Assembly: GCF_030548295.1 (NCBI RefSeq)
Contig: NZ_JAUOSB010000004.1
Location: forward strand, 62,001 to 126,000
Reading direction: 5' to 3'
DNA from: Wenyingzhuangia sp. 2_MG-2023
GTDB lineage: Bacteria; Bacteroidota; Bacteroidia; Flavobacteriales; Flavobacteriaceae
Length of the DNA stretch: 64,000 bases
Below are positions 27,086-36,055 of the stretch, piece by piece. Positions within the stretch are counted from its first letter, which is position 1. Each line of letters begins with the position of its first letter. The translations under genes were made by a program, and so were the position numbers. The notes beneath the pieces were generated by a model. The model was not told the origin of the DNA, made no database searches, and saw nothing but the letters and a program-made list of their open reading frames with translations.

Positions 27086-28369
27086 ATGCAACGCATTCAA
27101 AAACATTTTTTAGTTGACAACCTCTCACAAACAAAAGAACAACTTTTGGCCTGGGGAAATCAACACACTACCGTTGCTTGGCTTGATTCTAACAGTCATT
27201 TAAAATCTACCACAGAAGCTATTTTAGCAGTAGATATCATAAGTAGTTTATGTACTGATTACAAAAACGCTTTTGCACAGTTAAAGAGCTATATTACTCC
27301 CCTTCAAGATTATGTGTTTGGGTTTTTAGGATACGATTTGAAAAATGATGTTGAAAATTTAACTTCAACAAACACTTACGAAGTCGATTTTCCAGACATG
27401 TATTTTTTTCAACCTAAAAAAATTATTGAAATTACTGCTAAAGAAGTTATTTTCAAATATCCTTTGGCTTTTAAAAACGAGATTGATAAAGATTGGAAAA
27501 ACATAAACACTTTTGTCAATACAAAAACCGTAAAGAATTCCATTCAAATCAAACACAGAATTGACAAGGAAAATTACATCCAGCAGGTAAAAAAAGCATT
27601 GACTGAAATTCACCTGGGAAATGTATACGAACTTAATTTTTGTCAAGAATTTTATGCAGAAAACGCACTAATAGACCCTTTGCAAACGTATTTGGATTTG
27701 AACACGATATCTGCAACTCCTTTTGCTAGTTATTTAAAAATGGAACATCTGTTTTTACTTTCTGCTTCGCCAGAGCGTTTTCTAAAAAAAACAGGAGAGA
27801 CACTTATTTCAGAACCTATCAAAGGAACAGCGAAAAGAAGATCTGATGTTCAGAAAGACCAAGAACAAATTCACCTACTAAAAAACAACACCAAAGAAAT
27901 TGCAGAAAACATAATGATTGTAGACTTGGTTAGAAACGACTTGTCTCATATTGCTCAAAAAGGAAGTGTAAAAGTGGATGAACTTTGTGGTATCTACAGT
28001 TTCAAACAAGTGCATCAAATGATTTCAACAATAAGCTGTCAGATTCAACCCAATATTCACCCTGTAGATGCTATCAAAGCCTGCTATCCAATGGGAAGTA
28101 TGACTGGAGCCCCAAAAATTGCAGCAATGAATTTGATAGAAGAACTGGAAGCTAGCAAAAGAGGAATTTACTCTGGAGCCGTGGGTTATTTTACACCTGA
28201 ACTAGATTTTGATTTTAACGTAGTCATCCGAAGCATTGTTTACAACGCTCAAAAAAAATACGTTTCTTTTTCTGTAGGAAGTGCCATTACCGCAATGGCA
28301 AACCCTGAAAAAGAATACGAAGAATGTTTGTTAAAAGCCAAGGCAATGAGAGCTGTTCTCTCTAATTAA
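27086..28369 (+). CDS. pabB: Chorismate-binding enzyme, aminodeoxychorismate synthase component I
   Basis: The 427-residue protein has the chorismate-binding fold in its C-terminal ~260 residues: GNVYELNFCQEFYAE, SASPERFLKK, PIKGTAKRRSD, IMIVDLVRNDLS and the GSMTGAPKIAAMNLIEELE segment. The spread PIKGT motif fits PabB rather than TrpE, and no trp genes surround it. PabB with a PabA amidotransferase makes 4-amino-4-deoxychorismate for folate. No PabA is in the window. tilS follows 26 bp later on the same strand. An isochorismate or anthranilate synthase cannot be fully excluded. Confidence 0.85.
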   Translation: MQRIQKHFLVDNLSQTKEQLLAWGNQHTTVAWLDSNSHLKSTTEAILAVDIISSLCTDYKNAFAQLKSYITPLQDYVFGFLGYDLKNDVENLTSTNTYEVDFPDMYFFQPKKIIEITAKEVIFKYPLAFKNEIDKDWKNINTFVNTKTVKNSIQIKHRIDKENYIQQVKKALTEIHLGNVYELNFCQEFYAENALIDPLQTYLDLNTISATPFASYLKMEHLFLLSASPERFLKKTGETLISEPIKGTAKRRSDVQKDQEQIHLLKNNTKEIAENIMIVDLVRNDLSHIAQKGSVKVDELCGIYSFKQVHQMISTISCQIQPNIHPVDAIKACYPMGSMTGAPKIAAMNLIEELEASKRGIYSGAVGYFTPELDFDFNVVIRSIVYNAQKKYVSFSVGSAITAMANPEKEYEECLLKAKAMRAVLSN

Positions 28370-28395
28370 GAATTCTTATTTTTAAAAAAAATATT

Positions 28396-29691
28396 GTGTT
28401 TCAAAAATTAAAACAACATCTAGAGCAAAATTTTCCTTTTTTAAAGGATCAAAAACTACTTCTTACGGTTTCGGGTGGAATAGATAGCCTTGTAATGACC
28501 TACTTGTTTCATGCGTTAGATTATTCAATTGGAATTGCGCATTGTAATTTTCAACTGAGAGGTCACGAAAGTGATTTGGACGAACTTTTCGTAAAGAATA
28601 TTGCTACTAACATGAACTGTTCGTTCCACAGTATCCGTTTTGATACCAAAAATTATTGCCAACAACACAAAGTTTCTACTCAGATTGCCGCAAGAGAACT
28701 AAGGTATTCTTGGTTTGATAAATTATGCAAAACAGAACATTATGATACCATTCTGACTGCCCATCATTTGAACGATGTGATAGAAACATTTTTCATCAAC
28801 CTTTCTAGAGGAACAGGAATTGACGGATTGACTGGAATTCCCGCCATCAACGGAAACATTGTCAGACCTTTGCTCATTTTTTCTAGAAATGAAATTGATG
28901 CTTATGCCACTAGCCACCACATCAAATGGAGAGAAGACAAAAGCAATGCCAAAACTGATTATTTACGCAATAAAATTAGACATCTTGTAATTCCTGAATT
29001 ACACAATTTAAATCCGAATTTTAAAGAAAACTTTACACAAACAATTGTACACCTCAAACAGAGTAGAGATTTTATAGATCAGAAAATAAACAACTTAAAA
29101 CAAGACCTTTTTACCGAACAAAAAGGCATTCTTAGCATTTCTAAAACCGCATTGTTACAACTGAGCGACTTTGAACTTTACGAAGTATTTAAACCTTATG
29201 GATTTACTTCTGTAGCAGAACTGCGAAAACTAGCAAAAACTCAAACGGGAAAAGAAATACATTCAGACACCTACCATCTTTTGAACAATAGAGAAGTATT
29301 GATGCTATACAGCTCCGAAAATAAACAACAAGAATTTTTCTATATCCAAGACCTAAACGACACCTCACACCTTCCTATTTCTTTACATTTTTCAACAAAA
29401 ACCAAAGAACTAAACAGAGACACGATTGCTTTGGATCCAGAAAAAACACAATTCCCTCTAATTCTTAGAAAAAGAGAAGATGGTGATTTTTTTCATCCTA
29501 CAGGTATGCAAGGAAAGAAAAAAGTAAGTAAATATTTTAAGGATGAAAAATTATCTAAAATAGAAAAAGAAAACACATGGCTTTTATGCAATTCTAAAAA
29601 CCAAATTTTATGGATTGTCAACTACAGGTCAGACAGATACTTAACCGAAGTAATCCCTAAAGAGAACACAATATTTGTTAGCAAACAATGA
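28396..29691 (+). CDS. tilS: tRNA(Ile)-lysidine synthase TilS
   Basis: The 431-residue protein has the N-type ATP pyrophosphatase P-loop SGGIDS at residues 26-31, followed by HCNFQLRGHESDLDELFV and RELRYSWF, then TAHHLNDVIETFFINLSRGTGIDGL, all typical of TilS. It adds lysine to C34 of the CAU-anticodon tRNA-Ile so that it reads AUA. A GTG start at 28396 is used; no in-frame ATG gives the usual N-terminus. The C-terminal domain ends after the KREDGDFFHPTGMQGKKKVSKYF segment expected for the family. Confidence 0.95.
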   Translation: MFQKLKQHLEQNFPFLKDQKLLLTVSGGIDSLVMTYLFHALDYSIGIAHCNFQLRGHESDLDELFVKNIATNMNCSFHSIRFDTKNYCQQHKVSTQIAARELRYSWFDKLCKTEHYDTILTAHHLNDVIETFFINLSRGTGIDGLTGIPAINGNIVRPLLIFSRNEIDAYATSHHIKWREDKSNAKTDYLRNKIRHLVIPELHNLNPNFKENFTQTIVHLKQSRDFIDQKINNLKQDLFTEQKGILSISKTALLQLSDFELYEVFKPYGFTSVAELRKLAKTQTGKEIHSDTYHLLNNREVLMLYSSENKQQEFFYIQDLNDTSHLPISLHFSTKTKELNRDTIALDPEKTQFPLILRKREDGDFFHPTGMQGKKKVSKYFKDEKLSKIEKENTWLLCNSKNQILWIVNYRSDRYLTEVIPKENTIFVSKQ

Positions 29692-29816
29692 TAATTCTCA
29701 GTTGAAATATCAGTTGTTAACCCTCTAACTTTTTTATTATTTCCTGTATTTTTTTAAAAAAATTTTCTATAAGACTTTCCCATGTTGTATCTTGGTCTAA
29801 ATTAATCTAATAAAAC

Positions 29817-32408
29817 ATGTCTAAACAAACCAAATTAACAAGATTCAACGACAACGTTCTTGCTAAATATCAGGTTTACAATAGTGTTTTTGCTACGCTT
29901 CCTTTTGATAGTGTTAGTAAAACAGGAACATTGTTACCTCTATTTAACGAGACTTGTATTGAGGGGTTTAAAAGTGGCAAAACTCCCACAGAAATTGTAG
30001 ATGAATTTTTTAACAAATACAAACCTGATGCTTCAGAAGAAGACAGAATTAGCTTTTTGTTTAAAATCATTCAATATATTGAACGTCAAGTAGTATTATT
30101 TGATGCTATAGAAGATGCTGCTTTCCCGATCATCAACAACATGGGAGGTGTCGGAACCATCAGAAACATCAAAGAGGAGGCTAGTTCTAAGCGTGTTAGA
30201 AGAGAATTAACACAATACTTATCTGACTTTAAAGTAAGATTGGTATTAACAGCTCACCCTACACAATTCTATCCTGGTACTGTTTTGACCATTTTGACTG
30301 ACCTACAAGAGGCTATTAAAAATGATGATTTAAGCTTGATTAAAAAATTATTGGCTCAATTAGGAAGAACAACGTTTTTTGCTGATAAAAAACCAACTCC
30401 TTACGACGAAGCGATTAGTTTGATCTGGTACTTAGAAAATGTATTCTACCACTCAATCAGTAAAATATACGATTACATACACTATCACTTATTCGAAGGA
30501 GAGGATGTAGACAATGAAATCATCAACTTAGGATTTTGGCCTTGTGGAGATAGAGATGGTAACCCATTTGTAACTACAGAAACTACCTTAAAAGTAGCAA
30601 GAAAACTAAGACAAACTATCTTAAAAAATTACTACAGAGACATTCGTAAGCTGAAACGAAGATTGACTTTTCCAGGTATTTTTGAATTGATGAACGAAAT
30701 AGAATCTAGCTTATACGACAGTTGTATTACTGAAAATTCTCCTATTAGAATTTCTGTAGAATCTTTGTTAAGCAAAATGACTTCTATCCGAAAAACATTG
30801 AAAGAAGAGCACAGCAACTTATTTGTAGATGAAGTTGATAGTTTTACAAACAAAGTTAAAATATTTGGTTTCCATTTTGCAACTATGGACATCCGTCAAG
30901 ACAGCCGTGTACACCACGATGTTTTTACAGGGATTGTAAAAGAATTGCAAGAAAAAGGAGATACCACTTTCCCTGCAAACTACTTAGAAATGTCTCCTGA
31001 TGAGCAAATTAAAGTATTGGCAAAAGTAAAGGGAAACATCAATCCAGAGAAATTCTCTGAAGAAATGGTAGTTAGAACTTTAGGTTCTATGAGAGCTATT
31101 GAAACTATTCAAAAAGAGAATGGAGAAAGAGGTGCCAACCGTTACATTATTAGTAACAACCAAACGGCATTGAATGTAATGGAAACTTTTGCAATGTTGA
31201 ACCTTTCTGGTTTTGACGATGGTTTGAACGTAGATGTTGCTCCATTGTTTGAAACTGTTGACGATTTGGCTATTGCTCCAGAAGTAATGAGGCAATTGTA
31301 TTCTATTCCAGAATACCGTCAGCATGTAGCAAAGAGAAAAAACAAACAAAACATTATGTTAGGTTTTTCTGACGGTACCAAAGATGGTGGTTATTTAATG
31401 GCCAACTGGGGTATTTACAAAGCAAAAGAAGAATTGACCAAAGTATCTAGAGAGTTTGGAATTAAAGTAATATTCTTTGACGGACGTGGTGGACCACCAG
31501 CTCGTGGAGGTGGAAAAACATCTAAATTTTATGCTTCTTTAGGTGATAATATTGAAAACAAAGAAATTCAGTTGACCATACAAGGGCAAACAATTAGTTC
31601 TAATTTTGGAAACTTAGATTCTTCTCAGTTCAACATAGAACAATTGTTAGGTGCTGGTATTACCAACAAGATTTTTAACGACCCTATGAATGCTTCATTA
31701 ACCGATGCACAAAAAGAATTGTTAGAAGACTTGGCTGAATCTAGTTTTAAAGCTTATTCTGACTTTAAAAACCATGAAATGTTTGTGCCTTACTTAGAGC
31801 GCATGAGTACCTTAAAATTCTATGGTAAAGCAAACATTGGTTCTAGACCTTCTAAACGTTCAAAATCTGACAAATTGAATTTTTCTGACTTAAGAGCCAT
31901 TCCTTTTGTAGGATCTTGGTCACAACTGAAACAAAACGTCCCTGGATTCTTTGGAGTTGGTACTGCCTTTAAAAAATACGAAGATGCAGGAGAGTTTGAT
32001 AAAGTTCAAGACTTGTACAACAACTCTAACTTCTTTAAAACTTTGTTAGAAAACAGTGTGATGTCTATGGCTAAATCTTTCTTTGATTTGACAAGCTACA
32101 TGGCTAAAGATGCTGAATTTGGAGCTTTCTGGAACATTATTCATGATGAGTTTGAATTGACAAAGAGATTGTTACTAAAACTAACAGGTCACACAGAATT
32201 GATGCAAAACTATCCTGATGGTAAAGCTTCTATTGCTGTACGTGATTCTATTGTATTGCCACTGTTGACCATTCAACAATACGCATTGAAAGAAGTTCAA
32301 AATATGAGTAAGTTAGAAAACCCAGACAACAAACGTTTAGAGACTTTTGAAAAAATAGTAACTAGATCGTTATTTGGAAACACCAACGCAAGTAGAAACT
32401 CCGCTTAA
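29817..32408 (+). CDS. ppc: Phosphoenolpyruvate carboxylase
   Basis: The 863-residue protein has PEPC active-site motifs: LTAHPTQFYPGT with His147, a GFSDGTKDGGYLMANW segment and FFDGRGGPPARGGGKT. The motifs differ from the enterobacterial forms (for example VFTAHPTE and GYSDSGKDAG), as expected for the Bacteroidota clade. PEPC fixes bicarbonate onto PEP to give oxaloacetate, an anaplerotic reaction in the cytoplasm. It is a single-gene unit with a good terminator. The C-terminus is shifted from the usual QNTG ending, so allosteric details may differ. Confidence 0.93.
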   Translation: MSKQTKLTRFNDNVLAKYQVYNSVFATLPFDSVSKTGTLLPLFNETCIEGFKSGKTPTEIVDEFFNKYKPDASEEDRISFLFKIIQYIERQVVLFDAIEDAAFPIINNMGGVGTIRNIKEEASSKRVRRELTQYLSDFKVRLVLTAHPTQFYPGTVLTILTDLQEAIKNDDLSLIKKLLAQLGRTTFFADKKPTPYDEAISLIWYLENVFYHSISKIYDYIHYHLFEGEDVDNEIINLGFWPCGDRDGNPFVTTETTLKVARKLRQTILKNYYRDIRKLKRRLTFPGIFELMNEIESSLYDSCITENSPIRISVESLLSKMTSIRKTLKEEHSNLFVDEVDSFTNKVKIFGFHFATMDIRQDSRVHHDVFTGIVKELQEKGDTTFPANYLEMSPDEQIKVLAKVKGNINPEKFSEEMVVRTLGSMRAIETIQKENGERGANRYIISNNQTALNVMETFAMLNLSGFDDGLNVDVAPLFETVDDLAIAPEVMRQLYSIPEYRQHVAKRKNKQNIMLGFSDGTKDGGYLMANWGIYKAKEELTKVSREFGIKVIFFDGRGGPPARGGGKTSKFYASLGDNIENKEIQLTIQGQTISSNFGNLDSSQFNIEQLLGAGITNKIFNDPMNASLTDAQKELLEDLAESSFKAYSDFKNHEMFVPYLERMSTLKFYGKANIGSRPSKRSKSDKLNFSDLRAIPFVGSWSQLKQNVPGFFGVGTAFKKYEDAGEFDKVQDLYNNSNFFKTLLENSVMSMAKSFFDLTSYMAKDAEFGAFWNIIHDEFELTKRLLLKLTGHTELMQNYPDGKASIAVRDSIVLPLLTIQQYALKEVQNMSKLENPDNKRLETFEKIVTRSLFGNTNASRNSA

Positions 32409-32432
32409 ACATAAGCTGGATTGCAACAATAA

Positions 32433-32470
32433 AAAGAGCCTTATCAAAATATTGATAAGGCTCTTTCTTT
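32433..32470 (+). terminator. Terminator of ppc
   Basis: A 15-bp stem (AAAGAGCCTTATCAA and its complement, 4-nt loop) is followed by a T-rich stretch, 24 bp after the stop. Confidence 0.88.
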
Positions 32471-32485
32471 GTTTTCAGGAAAACT

Positions 32486-32518
32486 AAAAAAGGGAAGCAT
32501 TATTTAATGCTTCCCTTT
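32486..32518 (-). terminator. Terminator of the 32558-33118 gene
   Basis: A stem of about 13 bp (AAGGGAAGCATTA and complement) with a small loop has an A-run at 32486-32491, giving a T-run on the minus strand, downstream of the minus-strand secreted-protein gene. Confidence 0.82.
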
Positions 32519-32557
32519 ACCTGTTAAATTTAAACCCTTTGCTTTCTTCTCTTCAAT

Positions 32558-33118
32558 TTACAAAGAAACTTGGTGGTAATACGTTTTAGAGTTGTTTTTT
32601 ACAACTTCTAAGAAATAATTTTGTTCCTCTTTAGCTCTAGGAACAATTAAACCTCTGTATTTTTTACTAAAATCAGCCTCAACCTCATCACCTTTTAAGT
32701 TGACCAATTTGATGCTAGAATATTTACCGTTGTAACGAACCAACACCTCTGTTTTGGCTTTTCTAATTACAATGTTACTTCTAGACTTTTCATTTTTCTT
32801 TTTAAGATCTTCGGCCAAAAGCTGTTCTTTTGTTTTTGCTTTTTTCACAAATTCTTCATCACGATTCATCTTTTTAACCATCGAGAATGAATTGTAATTG
32901 TACAATCCAACAGGATACATATAGTTTTGTTCGTTTTGATTTGCAATAATTGGCTTAACAACTTTTACCTCTTCAAGAATCTCATCAACAACATTCTTCT
33001 CATAAGCGTTTAAGGTAGATAAAGATTCATAACTATACAACCCAACTGGATAGGTGTAATTTTGTCCGTAGGTAACTCCTACCAACAATAGCACTGCGAT
33101 TAAGATAAATTTTCTCAT
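32558..33118 (-). CDS. Secreted protein with duplicated YPVGLY motif
   Basis: The 186-residue protein has a signal peptide ending near GVTYG. The mature part contains two copies of a short block, QNYTYPVGLYSYESLS at residues 19-34 and QNYMYPVGLYNYNSFS at 64-79, then a charged coil-like middle (Lys/Glu-rich, ~85-125) and a C-terminal basic beta region. I do not recognise the family. A candidate -7 element lies at 33142-33149 and an 18-bp palindrome at 33176-33193. It ends at its own terminator. Role unknown; location periplasm or outer surface. Confidence 0.7.
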   Translation of the reverse strand: MRKFILIAVLLLVGVTYGQNYTYPVGLYSYESLSTLNAYEKNVVDEILEEVKVVKPIIANQNEQNYMYPVGLYNYNSFSMVKKMNRDEEFVKKAKTKEQLLAEDLKKKNEKSRSNIVIRKAKTEVLVRYNGKYSSIKLVNLKGDEVEADFSKKYRGLIVPRAKEEQNYFLEVVKNNSKTYYHQVSL

Positions 33119-33141
33119 AGTATTATAGTTTTGATTTACTA

Positions 33142-33149
33142 CAAAGTTA
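33142..33149 (-). promoter_or_regulatory. TAnnTTTG -7 element of the 32558-33118 gene
   Basis: The minus strand reads TAACTTTG, an exact match to TAnnTTTG, 24-31 bp upstream of the ATG. Confidence 0.5.
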
Positions 33150-33175
33150 AAGCTGAAATACCTAACCGAGTTTAA

Positions 33176-33193
33176 TTTAATGTCAACATTAAA
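33176..33193. promoter_or_regulatory. Palindromic operator candidate
   Basis: TTTAATGT-CA-ACATTAAA is a perfect inverted repeat with 8-bp arms and a 2-nt spacer. It lies about 30 bp upstream of the candidate -7 element of the secreted-protein gene. A related half-site occurs at 33366-33381. The rest of the gene-free stretch 33119-33601 holds only these and the 33520-33556 terminator. Confidence 0.45.
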
Positions 33194-33519
33194 GACCTGA
33201 TTCCAAAAGGCTTATTTTCACGAAGTCCCTAAAATTATGCTAGATAATAAATTTATAAAAAAGTAAAAATATTTTAAGCTTGTACAATATTCAATTTCAA
33301 AGCTCCTTTTTTAAGAAATTCATAAGCTATCAAAACACAGGTATGCCATTCTCACCTTCTCTATGTTAATTTAATGTTAACGAATTGGGTTTTGAATTCT
33401 TTTTTGCGCTGTGACAGTTATTTTTTTTCTTGCTATTGATTTTATGACATAAAAAAAGCTATCAAGAGAAAAACGATGAACAAATACACTTTCTAACATT
33501 AACATGTTATTTAAACAAA

Positions 33520-33556
33520 AAAATCCCAAACAAGCATACTGCTTGTTTGGGATTTT
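33520..33556 (-). terminator. Terminator of the outer-membrane protein/lipoprotein operon
   Basis: A perfect 17-bp stem (ATCCCAAACAAGCA core, 3-nt loop) ends in an A-run on the left (33517-33523), giving a T-run on the minus strand, 45 bp past the lipoprotein stop at 33602. Confidence 0.92.
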
Positions 33557-33601
33557 AAATACTATCCAGATCTAATCTAAGTCTGTATAATAATGATTTA
33601 T

Positions 33602-34783
33602 TTAACCATTTATAATTTTATTCACTTCTGTACACAAACCATCTTGATTTAAGTTTATACCTGAATCTTTTACATCAGAACCTTTGATTGCATTCTCTCC
33701 TGAATCTGGTGTAATTCTAAACTTACCATCGTATTTAATTCTAAATTGATAGATTGTATCATCCTCTAAAGCAGGCCCTGTTCCTTTGATCCATCCATTT
33801 TTTATTGTTTGGAAGTATTTAAAGTTGGTCTCTCCAGCTGCTCTGTAGTAAACATCGTAACCGTTTAAAATAATATTTGCATCACAATCAATTGTTAAAT
33901 CAAGATTGTAATCTGTTATAGCTTCATCAGAAGTAACATCACTCTCTACTGGTGTTCCAGTTTCAATAATTTCACATACAGAAATAGTTTGTTTGTCTAT
34001 TAGTGTTTCAAAAGTAAATGTAGTATAATCAAATCTTCCTAATGAAAACTGATACTCTCCGTTTAAAAGAATTTTTAGAGCACCATAAAAATCGTTATTT
34101 TTTAATATAGCTCCAGTAATAGTAAATGTACCAACAGGAGCAGGAAACGCCCCCCCATTTAAATAATTTCCAGCATCATCATAAATTGCATATTTCATAT
34201 CAGCGTATAAAGAATTGTTGGTAAAACTAAACACAACTGCATCATCAGGAACTTCACAAGCTTCTGCCAATGTTTCAAAAGTATTGTTTACTTTTCCTGC
34301 TTTAGTTACAAATGAGACCCCAGATGTTGGAAACAATGCAACTGGATACGATTGTGCTTCTTCTGCACCATCAAAAACAACTTCAATTACTTTATCATTA
34401 AATCCTGTAGCAGAAATGGTCATGGTTACAGCTATAGGATTGTCTGCACTAGCATTTGCTTTTCTTTCTACTCCAAAAGAAAAAATACCATCCTCTGCAT
34501 TAAATTCATGTGATTCATATATATATTTTCCATATTCATCTTTTTCATATGATTGTGATCGACCAGCTTCATTGTATACATACTGAGCATTATCACCTGT
34601 AAAAGTGATTCTAGCATCATCCACAGATAAAAAAGTGTTAAAATCTAATAACCGCACGTTTATTTTATTTACAACTGCATCTGGCGTTACAGATATTTTA
34701 AACTCATCTTCAAATTTTGTATCGATACATCCTACTTGTAACCCAAGTAAAAATGCTATCATTATATATTTTATTGTTTTCAT
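33602..34783 (-). CDS. Lipoprotein of unknown function, beta-rich
   Basis: The 393-residue protein has a lipoprotein signal (IAFLLGLQVGC, Cys at 19). The mature chain looks like several beta-sandwich domains; the last ~100 residues (YNLDLTIDCDANIILNGYDVYYRAAGETNFKYF) resemble a fibronectin III-like repeat. I do not recognise the family. The gene follows the beta-barrel gene by 31 bp on the same strand and ends in a strong terminator, so the two form an operon. It is divergent from a two-component system whose intergenic region holds shared palindromes. It may be a surface partner of the barrel protein. Confidence 0.8.
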   Translation of the reverse strand: MKTIKYIMIAFLLGLQVGCIDTKFEDEFKISVTPDAVVNKINVRLLDFNTFLSVDDARITFTGDNAQYVYNEAGRSQSYEKDEYGKYIYESHEFNAEDGIFSFGVERKANASADNPIAVTMTISATGFNDKVIEVVFDGAEEAQSYPVALFPTSGVSFVTKAGKVNNTFETLAEACEVPDDAVVFSFTNNSLYADMKYAIYDDAGNYLNGGAFPAPVGTFTITGAILKNNDFYGALKILLNGEYQFSLGRFDYTTFTFETLIDKQTISVCEIIETGTPVESDVTSDEAITDYNLDLTIDCDANIILNGYDVYYRAAGETNFKYFQTIKNGWIKGTGPALEDDTIYQFRIKYDGKFRITPDSGENAIKGSDVKDSGINLNQDGLCTEVNKIING

Positions 34784-34814
34784 TTTTTTATGTTTTAGTA
34801 GTTATTTCTTTAGA

Positions 34815-35474
34815 CTAAAAAGAGAAAGCAAGCCTTAAGGAAACATAAGGCAAAAATTTATTTTCTTTAAAACTTTCTTGTAGCAATGCTTCTTGGTTTT
34901 TGGTTTCCTCTATTATACCTGTAGCATCTAGTGACATTTTTGGTCCGTCTGCATCGTAATAAGTTCCTAATTCTAATCCAAAACCAAATCCTGTTTTAGG
35001 TACAGGTTTTCCAAAAGCAATACCAAAGTAAGGCAATAAATTATCCCATTCTGCATTGATAAAGATCTCTCCTGTTTCGTCTGGAGTAAAAACTACATCT
35101 CCTATTTTTGTCTCCTCGGTAAAAGTCATGTCAACATCTACTTGGCTACTTGTAAAATAACCAGCACCCAATACAAATCTAAATCCTTTTCCAAACGGAG
35201 CAATACTTACTAATGCATCTACATGTCCAAAGTCAAATTCACCATCTATGGACATGTTCTCGCCATCTATTTCATACTCATAATCCTCATGTTTGTATTT
35301 TAGAACTCCATACCTAGCGGTTGCATAAAAATGATCATTCAATTTGTAAGAATAATCTACACCAAAACCTGTACCAGCACTAAGACCTATGGCATGGTGT
35401 CTTTCTTTAGTTTCTTGTGCATTTGCTACTCCTAGAGTAAACAGGGCACAAATCGTTAATAATAATTTTCTCAT
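34815..35474 (-). CDS. Outer-membrane beta-barrel protein
   Basis: The 219-residue protein has a signal peptide ending at GVANAQ and alternating strands ending in SLRLAFSF, the C-terminal aromatic strand of outer-membrane barrels. It resembles OmpA-like or OMP_b-brl proteins of 8 strands with no extra domain. It is the first gene of an operon with the lipoprotein gene downstream. Its leader region contains a long hairpin at 35513-35553. Substrate or role unknown. Confidence 0.82.
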   Translation of the reverse strand: MRKLLLTICALFTLGVANAQETKERHHAIGLSAGTGFGVDYSYKLNDHFYATARYGVLKYKHEDYEYEIDGENMSIDGEFDFGHVDALVSIAPFGKGFRFVLGAGYFTSSQVDVDMTFTEETKIGDVVFTPDETGEIFINAEWDNLLPYFGIAFGKPVPKTGFGFGLELGTYYDADGPKMSLDATGIIEETKNQEALLQESFKENKFLPYVSLRLAFSF

Positions 35475-35512
35475 ATGTTTAGTTTATAGTTAATTCTCAT
35501 CTTAAAATAGGT

Positions 35513-35553
35513 TATAGTAACTCCCTCCTCTCTCACCAGGAGGGATAACTATA
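35513..35553. repeat. Long hairpin in the leader of the beta-barrel gene
   Basis: An 8-bp inner stem (TCCCTCCT with AGGAGGGA, 8-nt loop) is extended by a 6-bp outer stem (TATAGT with ACTATA) across a small internal loop. It lies 39 bp upstream of the ATG at 35474. It has no T-run, so it is not a plain terminator; an RNA leader structure is possible. Confidence 0.55.
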
Positions 35554-35616
35554 CTCAAAACATAAAAAGATTAAATATCACTTTTATATTTTAATCCAAA
35601 GTAAGTTACATTCCCT

Positions 35617-35645
35617 CAACAAATGTTAATACTAAAGTATGATTT
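35617..35645 (+). promoter_or_regulatory. Direct repeat 1 with palindrome TACTAAAGTA
   Basis: This 29-bp block is repeated at 35934-35962 with a single mismatch, which falls in the palindrome core. The core here is TACTAAAGTA (35630-35639). It sits about 155 bp upstream of the barrel/lipoprotein operon and in the same intergenic region as the response regulator. Confidence 0.65.
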
Positions 35646-35746
35646 TAACAATCATAAAAAAATAATCCCTTGATGTTTTTTATAAAAATAACTTTTTCAC
35701 GGGTGTAAACGCTCTTTTTCATAAGTAGAACCTAAAACTTATCTAT

Positions 35747-35785
35747 AAAAAAAGAGGATTTCTATGGTATGTAGAAATCCTCTTT
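35747..35785 (-). terminator. Hairpin with minus-strand T-run in divergent intergenic region
   Basis: A perfect 14-bp stem (AAAGAGGATTTCTA and complement, 7-nt loop) has an A-run on the left, so it would terminate minus-strand transcription. No minus-strand gene lies directly upstream of it, since the next gene to the right is on the plus strand. It could end a short leader transcript or an sRNA. Confidence 0.6.
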
Positions 35786-35933
35786 ACATAAAACTCACTA
35801 ACTCTCTCTCTTTCAATCATATATTTTTACAGCTATTCTTAGACAGCTAATCAATTTTCTTTAACTAAATTTTAGCACTACTAACCTCACTTCTTTAGAA
35901 AAGCAATTCCATACAAAGAAAATGACATTTAGC

Positions 35934-35962
35934 CAACAAATGTTAATACTATAGTATGATTT
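35934..35962 (+). promoter_or_regulatory. Direct repeat 2 with perfect palindrome TACTATAGTA
   Basis: This block matches 35617-35645 at 28 of 29 positions. Its core TACTATAGTA (35947-35956) is a perfect 10-bp palindrome. It lies about 100 bp upstream of the response regulator start. Confidence 0.65.
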
Positions 35963-36007
35963 CGAAAAAAACATAACAAAAAACATTTTTTCATTTCCTA
36001 TAAATAG

Positions 36008-36017
36008 TACTTTAGTA
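36008..36017 (+). promoter_or_regulatory. Third palindrome copy TACTTTAGTA
   Basis: TACTTTAGTA is the exact reverse complement of the core of repeat 1. It lies 39-48 bp upstream of the regulator ATG and about 25 bp before a near-consensus -7 element TAATATTG (36043-36050), a spacing suited to an activator or autorepressor. Confidence 0.55.
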
Positions 36018-36055
36018 TGGTACACAACATTATATCCGTTAGTAATATTGTAATT

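Noticed and set aside
33195-33500. Possible small gene in the 33119-33601 gap
   Set aside because: No frame of useful length has a start, a signal or a recognisable composition; only regulatory repeats and a terminator were seen.
36017-36055. Upstream in-frame start of the response regulator
   Set aside because: It starts inside the third palindrome and adds residues that do not belong to a receiver domain.
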